DNA of 41,943 nucleotides from Candidatus Parcubacteria bacterium (GTDB lineage Bacteria; Patescibacteriota; Minisyncoccia; UBA6257; 2-01-FULL-56-20), in NCBI GenBank assembly GCA_003599135.1, contig QZIV01000016.1, positions 1 through 41,943 on the forward strand, read 5' to 3'. Below the pieces are notes generated by a model. That model saw only the letters and a program-made list of their open reading frames with translations, did no database searches and had not been told where the DNA came from. A program made the position numbers and the translations under genes. Numbering within the stretch: position 1 is the first letter of the stretch; each line of letters opens with the position of its first letter. Shown one piece after another: positions 16,235 to 23,988 of the stretch.

Positions 16235-16924
16235 TTACTGCTCTACGCGATTCGCCACGAAATTGATCTTGAGCGTTACGTCTTTCCCAACATTCGCGAC
16301 GAAGGGAACCTCTGGGATCGTAAGCCCAAAGTCGGGGTAGCGTATCACCGTTTGGGCGCTACCTCGAAGCTTGTCTTCGGATATAAGTTCTGCGATCCCC
16401 GTAAATGTTACTTCGCGGGTTACGCCACTTACGGTAAGATCACCGGTTGCAACGACAGGAAACGGCTCACCGACGACAATCTTGTCTGGAAGATCGGAGA
16501 GCGCGGTTGTTTTAAATGTAATAAACTCATTTTCGGGATTCTCGGAGCGCAGAATAAAGCGGCTGATCGCACCGTTGCGGCTATTGTTGTCGGTTTTTAA
16601 AGTTCGGGCATTCACGCTTATCTGCCCAACCTGCGTTCGTCCTGGATCTTCGACATCGAGTACGACGTCCCCGGCAACCTCGCTCGTCGTGCCAACCACG
16701 GTCGTAGGAACTCCCCGGAGAACCTCATCAACATTAAACTCGGCCCTGGATTCGCTCGATGAAATCCGGTAAAGTGCTCCTCCTACCCCTGCCTCCCCGA
16801 GCCGCTCGGCAACGCTCCCGATATCTGCGCTCGGCGGCGCGATCGGTCTCGCCAGGTAAAAATACAACCCCCCGCCGACTATTCCCACAAGAACTACGGA
16901 AACGACCAAAAGTTTGGTTTTCAT
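16235..16924 (-). CDS. YceI-family periplasmic/exported protein
   Basis: The product (229 residues from the ATG at 16924) has an N-terminal membrane segment (LLVVSVVLVGIVGGGLYFYL) and then the YceI lipocalin-like domain: ALYRISSSESRAEFNV, a GDVVLDVEDPGRTQVGQISV strand pair, FITFKTTAL, VATGDLTVSGVTREVTFTG, and VIRYPDFGLTIPEVPFVANV. YceI proteins bind isoprenoid-type lipids in a beta-barrel; the function varies. An upstream ATG at 16933 lies only 1 nt past the -10 box, before the predicted transcript start, so the ATG at 16924 is chosen. It leads a unit with the PQ-loop-like protein. Confidence 0.85.
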   Translation of the reverse strand: MKTKLLVVSVVLVGIVGGGLYFYLARPIAPPSADIGSVAERLGEAGVGGALYRISSSESRAEFNVDEVLRGVPTTVVGTTSEVAGDVVLDVEDPGRTQVGQISVNARTLKTDNNSRNGAISRFILRSENPENEFITFKTTALSDLPDKIVVGEPFPVVATGDLTVSGVTREVTFTGIAELISEDKLRGSAQTVIRYPDFGLTIPEVPFVANVGKDVTLKINFVANRVEQ

Positions 16925-16933
16925 AATCTTCAT

Positions 16934-16962
16934 AGTTTACAAGCCATTTATATGACGGTCAA
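16934..16962 (-). promoter_or_regulatory. promoter of the yceI unit
   Basis: Minus strand TTGACC (16962-16957), exactly 17 nt, TAAACT (16939-16934). The predicted start near 16927 leaves about 3 nt before the ATG at 16924, a near-leaderless mRNA. Confidence 0.65.
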
Positions 16963-17038
16963 TTTCCCATATCCCATACTCCCTACGCCCAATCGTGAGG
17001 ATATCCATGTCTCTCTATCTGGATAAAGTGATTCGCGA

Positions 17039-17044
17039 TATAAT
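17039..17044 (+). promoter_or_regulatory. -10 box of the dienelactone hydrolase gene
   Basis: TATAAT followed by 6 nt and the ATG at 17051. No convincing -35 box lies 16-18 nt upstream. It predicts a leaderless mRNA. Confidence 0.55.
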
Positions 17045-17050
17045 TACGGA

Positions 17051-17851
17051 ATGCAAAAACCACTTATCGGTATGGCGGTTTTGCTCCTCCTAGTTCTCGC
17101 AGGAGCAAGTTATATTACCCAGAACCGCGCTACCCCGGAGGGAGAGATGAAAAACTCCGAAATGCTCAGCGAGCGAGGCGGATATGAAATTCTCGCAAGC
17201 GAAGTCGGGTATTTCGAGGGCGCGAATGGCTATTTCGTCCGGCCGAAAACTCCCGGCGATTATCCCGGCGTCGTGATGATCCACGAAAATCGCGGCTTGC
17301 GTCCGGAAATCCGCGAAACGGCGGAGACGCTTGCGAAGGAGGGATACATCGTACTTGCGGTAGATCTTCTAGGAGGCGTTGCCGAAGACCAAACCGGCGC
17401 GCGCGCCCTGACTGCCAAGTTCGATCAGAAAACCGGCATCGCGAATATGCGTGCTGCTGCGGAACATCTCCGCGCGCGAGGAGCCAAAAAAGTTGCCTCG
17501 CTTGGCTGGTGCTTCGGTGGAAGGCAGTCGATTGAACTTGCGATTTCGGGCGAAAAGCTTGATGCGACAGTTGTGTACTACGGAGGGGGTATGGCGACAA
17601 CGACAGAGCGGCTTGCGCCCATCACGTGGCCGGTTCTCGGCATCTTCGGCGACAAGGATCAGGCAATACCAGTCGAAATGGTGCGTACATTCGAAGCATC
17701 TCTGAATACTCTCGGCGTCGAGAACGAAATCCATATCTATCCAGGCGTCGGCCACGCATTCGCAAACCCTTCGGGGATGAACTACGCGCCGGCCGAGACA
17801 AAAGACGCCTGGGAGAAAACGCTCTCGTTCCTCGACAGCGCCCTTAAGTAA
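17051..17851 (+). CDS. dienelactone-hydrolase family alpha/beta hydrolase, membrane-anchored or exported
   Basis: The 266-residue protein has an N-terminal hydrophobic segment (residues 5-21) that would anchor or export it. The hydrolase domain keeps the DLH catalytic triad: Cys154 in GWCFGG, Asp203 in GDKDQAIP and His235 in GVGHAF, with the oxyanion region around HENRGL (78-83). Dienelactone hydrolases open lactone or ester bonds by a cysteine nucleophile; most homologues have no known substrate, and no chlorocatechol pathway is here. It is the first gene of a four-gene plus-strand run ending at 20751, with 18 nt to the antiporter gene. Confidence 0.85.
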   Translation: MQKPLIGMAVLLLLVLAGASYITQNRATPEGEMKNSEMLSERGGYEILASEVGYFEGANGYFVRPKTPGDYPGVVMIHENRGLRPEIRETAETLAKEGYIVLAVDLLGGVAEDQTGARALTAKFDQKTGIANMRAAAEHLRARGAKKVASLGWCFGGRQSIELAISGEKLDATVVYYGGGMATTTERLAPITWPVLGIFGDKDQAIPVEMVRTFEASLNTLGVENEIHIYPGVGHAFANPSGMNYAPAETKDAWEKTLSFLDSALK

Positions 17852-17869
17852 CGAATCTCCTAGGAACCC

Positions 17870-19570
17870 ATGCTTCCTCCTCTTACTCTTTTCGGAGAAC
17901 TAAGCGTGCTTATTGCGGCTGCGGTTACGGTTTCCTTTGTGATGCGATTGCTCAAGCAGCCGCTCATAATTGGACACATCGCAACCGGGCTTCTTGTTGG
18001 TCCGCTCGTCTTGAACATCCTCCAGTCGCGCGAAATCGTACACCTCTTCAGTGAAATTGGGATCGCATTTTTGCTCTTTATTGTGGGCATCAACCTTTCC
18101 CCGAACGTCATTCGCAAATACGGGAAAATCGCCGTTGTAACCGGAGTTGGACAAGTGGTCGTCACGACCGCTGCGGGACTGGTTATTGCGATCGCCCTCG
18201 GATTTTCGCTTGTAACCTCGCTCTATATTTCAGTGGCGCTCGCCTTTTCGAGCACCATTATCATCCTCAAGCTTATCACCGACCGAGGCGACATAGAAAC
18301 GCTCTACGCGAAAATCTCGATCGGTTTTCTTTTGGTCCAGGATTTGATCGCCGTTCTCCTCCTTTTCTCAATCCCCATACTCTCCCTAGGAAACGAATCG
18401 TGGGCGGATGCCGCGTTAACGCTCGGGAAGGGAATCTTTTTTGGCGGCGCGCTTCTTTTTGCTTCGTTCCACTTTTTACCGAAAATTAACGCATTTCTTA
18501 GCCGCTCCCCTGAGTTCCTGTTTCTCTTTTCGATCGCGTGGGGGATGGTAATTGCCGCACTCTTCAAAAAGTTCGGCTTTTCTCTGGAGAGCGGGGCCCT
18601 TCTTGCAGGCGTTGCTCTCTCAACGCTTCCATCTCGTCATGAGATTAGCGCTCGACTCGCGCCCCTCCGGGATTTTTTTATCGTCCTTTTCTTCATCCTC
18701 TTGGGCTCACAGATGGTCATAAGCGACATCGGCCGGCTTCTTACTCCCGCAATTGTCTTTTCGCTTCTCGTTCTAGTCGGAAACCCGATTATTCTTATGG
18801 CAATCATGGGATATCTCGGATATCGCAAGAGGACGAGCTTGCAGACGGGGCTTACTGTCGCGCAAATCAGCGAATTCTCTCTCATCCTCGTCGCCCTTGG
18901 CGTAAAACTCGGACACGTTCCGGTAGAAATTCTTTCGCTTGCCACCCTCGTAGGACTTGTGACCATCTTCGGTTGCACCTATCTTATCCTCTATTCTAAT
19001 AAAGTGTACCGATTTCTCGCTCCTCACCTCGGAATCTTCGAGCGAAGGAATATCATCGAGGAAGAACTCGAAGAGAAAGAGTATCCTTTCATCCTTTTTG
19101 GATGTAATAGGATCGGCTATGACTTTATTCAAACATTTCGAAGATCCGGAAAAAACTTTCTCGTCGTGGACTATAACCCTGACATTGTTCGAGAGCTCTC
19201 TCGGGAAGGAATTAATGTCGAGTACGGCGACGCGGGTGATCTTGGGTTTCTCGAGTCCCTAAACGTGGAAACCGCGGAGCTCGTAGTCTCTACCCTGCCG
19301 GATGTTGAAACAAACCTTCTCATCGCAACGGTTGTCCGGCAGCGGAATCACAATGCGGTCGTATTCGCAGTTGCCCACCAGGTTGCGGACGCCCTAAAAC
19401 TCTACACTGCTGGAGTCGACTACGTGGTCCTTCCGCATTTCTTGGGAGGACAGTACGCGGCATCGCTCATCGAAAAATTGGGATCCGACAAGGGGCAGTT
19501 CGCCAAACTGCGAAACGATCACCTTGCGTATCTCAACCTTCGATCCTCGCTTGGACACGAATATATATAA
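17870..19570 (+). CDS. CPA2-family cation:proton antiporter with TrkA-N (RCK) domain
   Basis: The 566-residue protein has about 12 membrane helices of the Na+/H+ exchanger fold (residues 1-385), including PLIIGHIATGLLVGPL, FLLFIVGINLSP and SGALLAGVALSTLP, which match KefB/KefC-like members. The C-terminal third is a TrkA-N nucleotide-binding domain (about 402-520; FILFGCNRIG with a partly degenerate GxGxxG, LVVDYNP, YGDAGD). Such proteins exchange K+ or Na+ for protons, gated by nucleotide. The helix count is an estimate. The gene lies directly after the hydrolase and ends 4 nt before the next ORF, indicating one transcript. Confidence 0.9.
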   Translation: MLPPLTLFGELSVLIAAAVTVSFVMRLLKQPLIIGHIATGLLVGPLVLNILQSREIVHLFSEIGIAFLLFIVGINLSPNVIRKYGKIAVVTGVGQVVVTTAAGLVIAIALGFSLVTSLYISVALAFSSTIIILKLITDRGDIETLYAKISIGFLLVQDLIAVLLLFSIPILSLGNESWADAALTLGKGIFFGGALLFASFHFLPKINAFLSRSPEFLFLFSIAWGMVIAALFKKFGFSLESGALLAGVALSTLPSRHEISARLAPLRDFFIVLFFILLGSQMVISDIGRLLTPAIVFSLLVLVGNPIILMAIMGYLGYRKRTSLQTGLTVAQISEFSLILVALGVKLGHVPVEILSLATLVGLVTIFGCTYLILYSNKVYRFLAPHLGIFERRNIIEEELEEKEYPFILFGCNRIGYDFIQTFRRSGKNFLVVDYNPDIVRELSREGINVEYGDAGDLGFLESLNVETAELVVSTLPDVETNLLIATVVRQRNHNAVVFAVAHQVADALKLYTAGVDYVVLPHFLGGQYAASLIEKLGSDKGQFAKLRNDHLAYLNLRSSLGHEYI

Positions 19571-19574
19571 TCAC

Positions 19575-19988
19575 ATGAGGAGAACGCTTGTATTTTCCCT
19601 TATTGCGATCCTTGGTTTCAATTTCGCGGCGCTCAAAGCGGAGTGGTATCACGCTTTTTGGTGGTTGGATGTTCTCATGCATATGATAGGGGGTGCCTGG
19701 GTCGGGCTCTTTTTTTATTATCTTTTCGTGGAGCGATTCAACGTCATCGATCGAAATCAAAAACTCGCTCTTTTTGTTTTGGGAATCGGGTTCGTCGCTC
19801 TCGTCGGGATATTTTGGGAATTTTACGAATTTCTTACAGACATTTTCATCCTTAAGGCGTACCCGTATAATCGAGAGCCGGGATACATTCTTTACGACAC
19901 GCATACCGACTTCGTGAACGACTTTATCGGAGGAGCAATAGCCCTACTCGTTCTCATGTTACGCAAGAAAACTGATAATGCGCATTAA
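19575..19988 (+). CDS. small four-helix membrane protein (DUF2238/YjdF-like)
   Basis: The ATG at 19575 gives 137 residues with about four membrane helices. The conserved polar residues sit at helix ends: WWLDVLMHMIGGAWVGLFFYYL, GIFWEFYEFLTD, then DTHTDFVNDFIGGAIALLVL. This His-x-x-Gly-Gly / WEFYE / D-x-x-ND-x-x-GG layout is that of the DUF2238/YjdF-like family, whose role is unknown. The start lies 4 nt after the antiporter stop and the 3' end overlaps the next gene by 11 nt, so it is firmly within the operon. The assignment is from pattern only. Confidence 0.65.
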   Translation: MRRTLVFSLIAILGFNFAALKAEWYHAFWWLDVLMHMIGGAWVGLFFYYLFVERFNVIDRNQKLALFVLGIGFVALVGIFWEFYEFLTDIFILKAYPYNREPGYILYDTHTDFVNDFIGGAIALLVLMLRKKTDNAH

Positions 19989-20751
19989 AGTTATCCAGCT
20001 CAACCTCTGGCAGGGAATGTTCCTCGACAAAGTTGTCGAATTTCTCCGAATCGAGGATCCTGACATTATCACATTGCAAGAGGTAAGCGGCGGAGCGCAA
20101 AACCGCTGGAGCGATAAAGAAGTCGATGTCTTCACCTACCTTCAAAAACACTTGCCGCTGGAAGGAAGATTGTCGGTGATGATGCGCCACCGGGGTGATC
20201 CTGGGGCGTATATGGGCGTCGCGGTCTTTGCAAAGGGGTCCATCGTAAAAGAAAACGTCTTGTGGCTCAAGGATTATGCCGAGGTGCGCCCCAACCATAA
20301 CGAAGAGGACTGGCCAACCTTCCCCCGAAGCGTTCTGGACTGCGCGATCAAGCTCGGCGGCGCAACGATCCACGCGCTCTCGTGGCACGGAGCGTGGACA
20401 AGAGAACCGAAGGATACTCCTCAAAAAATCCAAGACGCCACAACGCTTGCCGAGTATCTCAAAAATCTTGATGCGCCGTTCGTCCTCGGCTGTGACTCAA
20501 ATATGACGACCGACTCTCAAACCATCAAAAAAATCGAGGCGATTGCGGAAAATCCTGCTGCGGATCCCCAGTGGAAGATTACCCGCTCGCTCCATCCTAC
20601 GATACACAAGACGGCACAAATCAAACCCGACGGACTCTTGGTTGATTTTCTTTTTACTTCAAAACATTTTAGGCCGATTTCGATCGACGCTCCTGTCATT
20701 CCCATCTCCGATCATCTTCCCATTCGAGCTGTTTTCGAATTAAAAATCTAA
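19978..20751 (+). CDS. endonuclease/exonuclease/phosphatase-fold enzyme
   Basis: The 257-residue protein shows the EEP motifs in order: QLNLWQG (N-terminal strand and Asn), ITLQEV (catalytic Glu near residue 38), LSWHGAW, VLGCDSNMT (Asp/Asn), and ISDHLPIRAVF (the C-terminal SDH). The family hydrolyses phosphodiester or phosphomonoester bonds (DNA repair, lipid or RNA substrates); the substrate is not evident. There is no signal peptide, so it is probably cytosolic. It overlaps the previous gene by 11 nt and is followed immediately by a terminator. Confidence 0.85.
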   Translation: MRIKVIQLNLWQGMFLDKVVEFLRIEDPDIITLQEVSGGAQNRWSDKEVDVFTYLQKHLPLEGRLSVMMRHRGDPGAYMGVAVFAKGSIVKENVLWLKDYAEVRPNHNEEDWPTFPRSVLDCAIKLGGATIHALSWHGAWTREPKDTPQKIQDATTLAEYLKNLDAPFVLGCDSNMTTDSQTIKKIEAIAENPAADPQWKITRSLHPTIHKTAQIKPDGLLVDFLFTSKHFRPISIDAPVIPISDHLPIRAVFELKI

Positions 20752-20779
20752 AGGGGCTCTCAATTTGCGAGAGCCCCTT
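20751..20779 (+). terminator. rho-independent terminator after the hydrolase-antiporter operon
   Basis: An 11-bp perfect stem, AAGGGGCTCTC with GAGAGCCCCTT, 7-nt loop, starting on the last base of the stop codon, followed by a loose T-rich stretch. It may also serve the convergent gene ending at 20801. Confidence 0.8.
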
Positions 20780-20800
20780 CGATGTTTTGCGCGCCTCTGC

Positions 20801-21160
20801 TTACCACGGGAGGCGCATTTTTGAAACCATGTAGAACCCGAGAGCGAGTGACACGCCGGACATGGCAGCGACAGTCATAAGAGCGGCTATCGCCATCCAA
20901 AACCCCTTCGGCCACACGGGACTCCTTATTCCGACTTCGTGGCAGTGGGTCCTGAAGGCGCGCTCTTTTGACCAAAGGACGTAGAGGCTCCCAAGGGCGA
21001 GAATGACGGAGGCACTCAAAAAGATTACCGCCGCCCCCTCCCCGAAGTTAAGAGCGACACCGAGGCCCAGAAAGACCACGATGAGTCCTATGACTATCCC
21101 GTTCAGCCACGAATCTACGGTAGCCCTGATTCCACGGACAGCCCTGCCAGTACTCATCAT
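20801..21160 (-). CDS. small membrane protein of unknown function (three spans)
   Basis: The 119-residue product has three strongly hydrophobic segments (about residues 20-38, 44-62, 88-108) and charged loops with a THCHEVGIR stretch. No family is recognised. The start is well supported: TAGGAGGG lies about 7 nt before the ATG, and a TTGACA-16 nt-TATAGG promoter precedes it. It stands alone, diverging from the ORF at 21228. This is one of the strong-SD genes in a window where several neighbours are predicted to be leaderless. Confidence 0.65.
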   Translation of the reverse strand: MMSTGRAVRGIRATVDSWLNGIVIGLIVVFLGLGVALNFGEGAAVIFLSASVILALGSLYVLWSKERAFRTHCHEVGIRSPVWPKGFWMAIAALMTVAAMSGVSLALGFYMVSKMRLPW

Positions 21161-21181
21161 TTCGTAACCCTCCTAAGTTAA

Positions 21182-21209
21182 CCTATACCATAAAAAACTG
21201 GTTTGTCAA
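21182..21209 (-). promoter_or_regulatory. promoter of the three-span membrane protein gene
   Basis: Minus strand TTGACA (21209-21204), 16-nt spacer ending in TGG, TATAGG (21187-21182). It gives a leader of about 15 nt carrying AGGAGGG. The -35 box lies 6 nt from the -10 box of the divergent gene, so the two promoters are interlocked. Confidence 0.65.
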
Positions 21210-21215
21210 TATTTG

Positions 21216-21221
21216 TATAAT
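21216..21221 (+). promoter_or_regulatory. -10 box of the ORF at 21228
   Basis: TATAAT followed by exactly 6 nt and ATG. It predicts transcription from the start codon itself. No -35 box is apparent. Confidence 0.55.
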
Positions 21222-21227
21222 GGAGTC

Positions 21228-21497
21228 ATGGAGCAGTTCTCGGAAAAAGAAGCCAAAAACGCCGAACTCCAAATTGTGATCGATTCGCTTCTTGAGACCA
21301 TACGCGGGTATCGAGACTTTTTTTCGGCGCATCCCCCGCTCCAGAAACGGTGGGAGGCGCTCGAAAAAGAAGCGGAAACGGCGAGTGACAAAAAAACCGT
21401 AAAGGACAACCTGGTTGGCTTTTTGAATTACGTCGCTGCGTTTAAAGGAGAATCGGAAAGCCCTAGAGAACAAAGGCAATCATCCACCAGCCGATAA
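21228..21497 (+). CDS. small charged, helical protein of unknown function
   Basis: The ATG at 21228 gives 89 residues; this start is placed by the TATAAT box 6 nt upstream rather than by the earlier ATG at 21213. The product is rich in Glu and Lys and is predicted to be helical (LQIVIDSLLETIRGYRDFF, WEALEKEAETA), with no membrane segment. No family is recognised. The 3' end overlaps the 3' end of the convergent CcdA-like gene by 35 nt, with no terminator between them. Confidence 0.5.
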   Translation: MEQFSEKEAKNAELQIVIDSLLETIRGYRDFFSAHPPLQKRWEALEKEAETASDKKTVKDNLVGFLNYVAAFKGESESPREQRQSSTSR

Positions 21498-22155
21498 GGA
21501 GAAGCACGATGCCGATCAAGAGCCGCATATGCCTGCGGTATTTTTTTCGCCATTCTTCAAGTTTTTCGCCGTGACTTGCCCCTTCGAAAACAAAGAGAAT
21601 GACGATAAGCGGCAAAACAAAGAGAAGATTATAGATCACGAGGAGCAAAAGGTTGTTTACCGTAACGCCCGCCAAAGAAATGAGCGTCAGCACTCCGAGG
21701 TACACGGCGCCGGTGCAAGGCAATTCGACGATCGCGACGAAAACGCCGAGTAAAAACGATGTGGAAAGCTTTCCGGTGATCCGCTTTGTGTACATCTCAA
21801 TCCGTTTCGACGCCGAGGGGAGAATGGAGAGACTCGGCCCTTTGCCGTAAAAGAAAAAATCTTTGATTTCGAGTATTCCGAAAAAAATAAGAAGAATCGC
21901 GATTGCGATATAGGCGCCGGCGGTAAACGACCCCAGCTGCTGGATGACAGGGAGAAGGATCAGTCCGGCGACGAGGTAGGTGACAAACACCGCGGCGATG
22001 TAGGTAAGACCGTGCAGAAGAACGTGTTTCTTTGATCCGAAGGCTTTGTAGAGATACGCGAGAAGAAAAATAAGAACCCCGAACGCGCAGGGGTTGATGC
22101 TGTCAATAACCGCGGCTCCCACAAGGAGCGGGATCGTGAGGTTCGTCGGCTCCAT
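21463..22155 (-). CDS. CcdA/DsbD-like transmembrane thiol-reductant carrier
   Basis: The 230-residue protein has about six membrane helices. The two Cys of the CcdA/DsbD transmembrane domain are in place: INPCAFG at the start of the first helix and VELPCTGAVYLG at about residue 140, facing each other in the family's inverted repeat. CcdA carries electrons from cytosolic thioredoxin to extracytoplasmic thiol proteins. The Pro-Cys pairs make the family call good. It follows a Cys-rich mini-protein gene by 6 nt, itself after a His-rich exported protein gene, so the three are probably one operon. The usual extracellular thioredoxin-like partner is not next to it. Confidence 0.8.
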   Translation of the reverse strand: MEPTNLTIPLLVGAAVIDSINPCAFGVLIFLLAYLYKAFGSKKHVLLHGLTYIAAVFVTYLVAGLILLPVIQQLGSFTAGAYIAIAILLIFFGILEIKDFFFYGKGPSLSILPSASKRIEMYTKRITGKLSTSFLLGVFVAIVELPCTGAVYLGVLTLISLAGVTVNNLLLLVIYNLLFVLPLIVILFVFEGASHGEKLEEWRKKYRRHMRLLIGIVLLLIGWWMIAFVL

Positions 22156-22161
22156 ATCCCT

Positions 22162-22326
22162 CTAGCAAAACCTACAGACGTTTACCGGCTCTTCTTTTTG
22201 TTTCTCGCCGTTCGCTTCTTTCTTATATTCTTCGCAGCAGCTCTCGCAACAAAAGGTCTTTCCATTCTCTTCGACGCACTTCTTGCAGTCGTCTTTACTG
22301 CAACGATCGCACGTTTTTGTATCCAT
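22162..22326 (-). CDS. Cys-rich mini-protein, probable metal binder
   Basis: From the ATG at 22326 the product has 54 residues with ten Cys: TCDRC, CKKC, FCCESCC and a terminal NVCRFC. A stretch in the middle (ENGKTFCCESCCEEY) recalls TRASH-like or treble-clef metal-binding peptides. The tail is Glu/Lys-rich. Alternative starts are an ATG at 22332 and a GTG at 22344. A TGA-TACGAT extended -10 lies 8 nt before the ATG at 22326. It lies between the His-rich exported protein gene and the CcdA-like gene. Zn, Cu or an Fe-S centre are all possible. Confidence 0.6.
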   Translation of the reverse strand: MDTKTCDRCSKDDCKKCVEENGKTFCCESCCEEYKKEANGEKQKEEPVNVCRFC

Positions 22327-22360
22327 ATGCATATATCGTATCACGCCGCCGCTCTCCCGA

Positions 22361-22948
22361 TCAACCCTCTCCGAGAAACGGGAACCTAAGGGGGTTTTCC
22401 TTGAGAAGTCGTCCTACTTCTTCGGCGCCTTCCGGGCCAAACGAAAAGAAGATAACGTCTCGGTCTTTCCACTCGTAATTCCTCCAGTCGGGATAATATG
22501 CGCCGTTCACGAAGACTTTCCAGACTCCGTTCCGGCCATCCTCGCATGCCGCACCATTCTCTCTCCTGAACAGGCCCTTCTCGTCAACGGGGAGATCGAG
22601 ATTTTTGAAAATCACCGTCAGCGCAAACGGGGCAGACTCGAGGAATTTCTTCGTTTTCTGATCATAGGGGATCTTGTCGTGCCAGTGGACAACGTTTTCC
22701 TCCCCGTGCGTATGGAACTCGGCAAGCGCTCCCTTAAATTTCGGAAAAGAATACGATTCTCCGCAGATTGTCACGGGAACATACGCATGAATGTGGGCAC
22801 TCCAGAAGCATTGGTTATTTCCGCACGTTACAACTCCTCCTTCGGCGATACCGCTCTTCTTGTACTCCACGACGGAGTAGACAAGAAACCCGACGACGAG
22901 CGCGACGCCGATGATTCCCAAGGTTGTAATCAATGTCTTGTTTTTCAT
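22361..22948 (-). CDS. exported His/Cys-bearing protein, possible metal binder
   Basis: The 195-residue protein has a single N-terminal membrane segment (residues 5-26) and an extracytoplasmic domain. Metal-ligand-like clusters are AHIHAYVPVTICG (about 50-63), EFHTHGEENVVHWHDK (about 76-91) and Cys pairs (CGNNQC; one more in NGAACEDG). The HxH/HTH/HWH pattern is like that of a family of archaeal and candidate-phyla exported proteins of no known role. A TATACT box lies upstream, and AGGGAGG abuts the ATG directly (spacing 0), which is unusually close for a Shine-Dalgarno. It heads the thiol/metal gene cluster. Confidence 0.65.
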   Translation of the reverse strand: MKNKTLITTLGIIGVALVVGFLVYSVVEYKKSGIAEGGVVTCGNNQCFWSAHIHAYVPVTICGESYSFPKFKGALAEFHTHGEENVVHWHDKIPYDQKTKKFLESAPFALTVIFKNLDLPVDEKGLFRRENGAACEDGRNGVWKVFVNGAYYPDWRNYEWKDRDVIFFSFGPEGAEEVGRLLKENPLRFPFLGEG

Positions 22949-22987
22949 CCTCCCTTGATACGTTCAGTATACCGGATTGCCGCGCAT

Positions 22988-23023
22988 AAAAAGCAAGCCC
23001 TGCGTTTGGGGCGCAGAGCGAGC
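22988..23023 (-). terminator. terminator of the pyr operon
   Basis: On the minus strand an imperfect stem, GCTCGCTCTGCG with CGCAGGGCTTGC, loop CCCCAAA, is followed by TTTTT. It lies about 40 nt past the pyrB stop, as expected for the operon end. Confidence 0.65.
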
Positions 23024-23060
23024 AGTTTCTAAAGAAGGTAGCGCGACGCCGTTCGCCCTG

Positions 23061-23984
23061 TCAAGCTAAAATCATCTTCAAGAGCGCCATCCTCACATAA
23101 ATTCCGTTCTTCGTCTGCCTGAAATATGCGGCCCGAACGTCCCCGTCAACTTCCTTCGCAATTTCATCAATCCGCGGCAGGGGGTGCATAATGATTGCCC
23201 GATCTTTGAGCTCTTGAAGCACTGCGTTGTCGATGACGTACGAACCTTTGAGCTTCTCGTACTCCTCGCGCGATGCGAAGCGCTCCTGCTGAACTCGGGT
23301 TATCGAGAGCACATCGACGCGGCGCACGGCTTCTTTTATGTCCTTAAGTTCCTCAAACGGAATGCCGTGTTCCTTGAGATATGTTTTGTACTCCTCGGGA
23401 AGCTGGAGCTCTTCCGGCGAAATCAGATATACTTTGACTCCTCGATACGCGGGAAGCAGATAGATGGTCGAGTGAACCGTTCTTCCGAATCGGAGATCTC
23501 CCACGAAAGCGATGGAAAGGTCGTCAATCTTTCCAAGCTCTTTTTCGATCGTATAGAGATCGAGAAGCGCTTGCGTCGGATGCTCATCGCTTCCGCTCCC
23601 GGCGTTTATAACAGGAACGAGAGACGCCCGAGAAGCAGTCTCCGCGGCTCCCGCCGAGGGATGACGCAAAACAATCGCGTCGGCATAATCGCTTATCACC
23701 CGTATTGCGTCTTCAATGCTTTCTCCTTTTTTCGCCGAAGAAAACTCAGCCGCGTTCTCTGACGTAATTACATCTCCTCCGAGCTTATACATCGCCGTCT
23801 CAAATGAAAACCGAGTGCGAGTACTCGGCTCGTAGAATACAGTGGCAAGTATTTTTCCAGCGCAGTTATTGAGCGGTTTACGTTCGGCAACCGCTGTTTC
23901 CATTCCTTTCGCGCTTTCAAAAATTCCGTTGAGCGCCTCCTTCGAGGCGAACTCCTTTGCGGTTATAAGATGGCGTGGTCTCAT
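23061..23984 (-). CDS. pyrB: aspartate carbamoyltransferase catalytic subunit
   Basis: The ATG at 23984 (MRPRHLITAKEF) gives 307 residues, the family norm. Motifs: FYEPSTRTRFSFETA (carbamoyl-phosphate binding), VLRHPSAGAAE, DEHPTQALLDLYTI (aspartate domain), FVGDLRFGRTVHS and MHPLPRIDEI. It condenses carbamoyl phosphate with aspartate, the first committed step of pyrimidine synthesis. No pyrI regulatory subunit is adjacent, so it is probably an unregulated trimer. It begins 4 nt after the pyrC stop and is last in the operon. Confidence 0.95.
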   Translation of the reverse strand: MRPRHLITAKEFASKEALNGIFESAKGMETAVAERKPLNNCAGKILATVFYEPSTRTRFSFETAMYKLGGDVITSENAAEFSSAKKGESIEDAIRVISDYADAIVLRHPSAGAAETASRASLVPVINAGSGSDEHPTQALLDLYTIEKELGKIDDLSIAFVGDLRFGRTVHSTIYLLPAYRGVKVYLISPEELQLPEEYKTYLKEHGIPFEELKDIKEAVRRVDVLSITRVQQERFASREEYEKLKGSYVIDNAVLQELKDRAIIMHPLPRIDEIAKEVDGDVRAAYFRQTKNGIYVRMALLKMILA

Positions 23985-23988
23985 TGCT

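Noticed and set aside
20801-20850. A second, separate terminator at the end of the three-span membrane protein gene
   Set aside because: The only hairpin nearby is the 11-bp stem at 20751-20779, which is already assigned to the convergent operon and can serve both.
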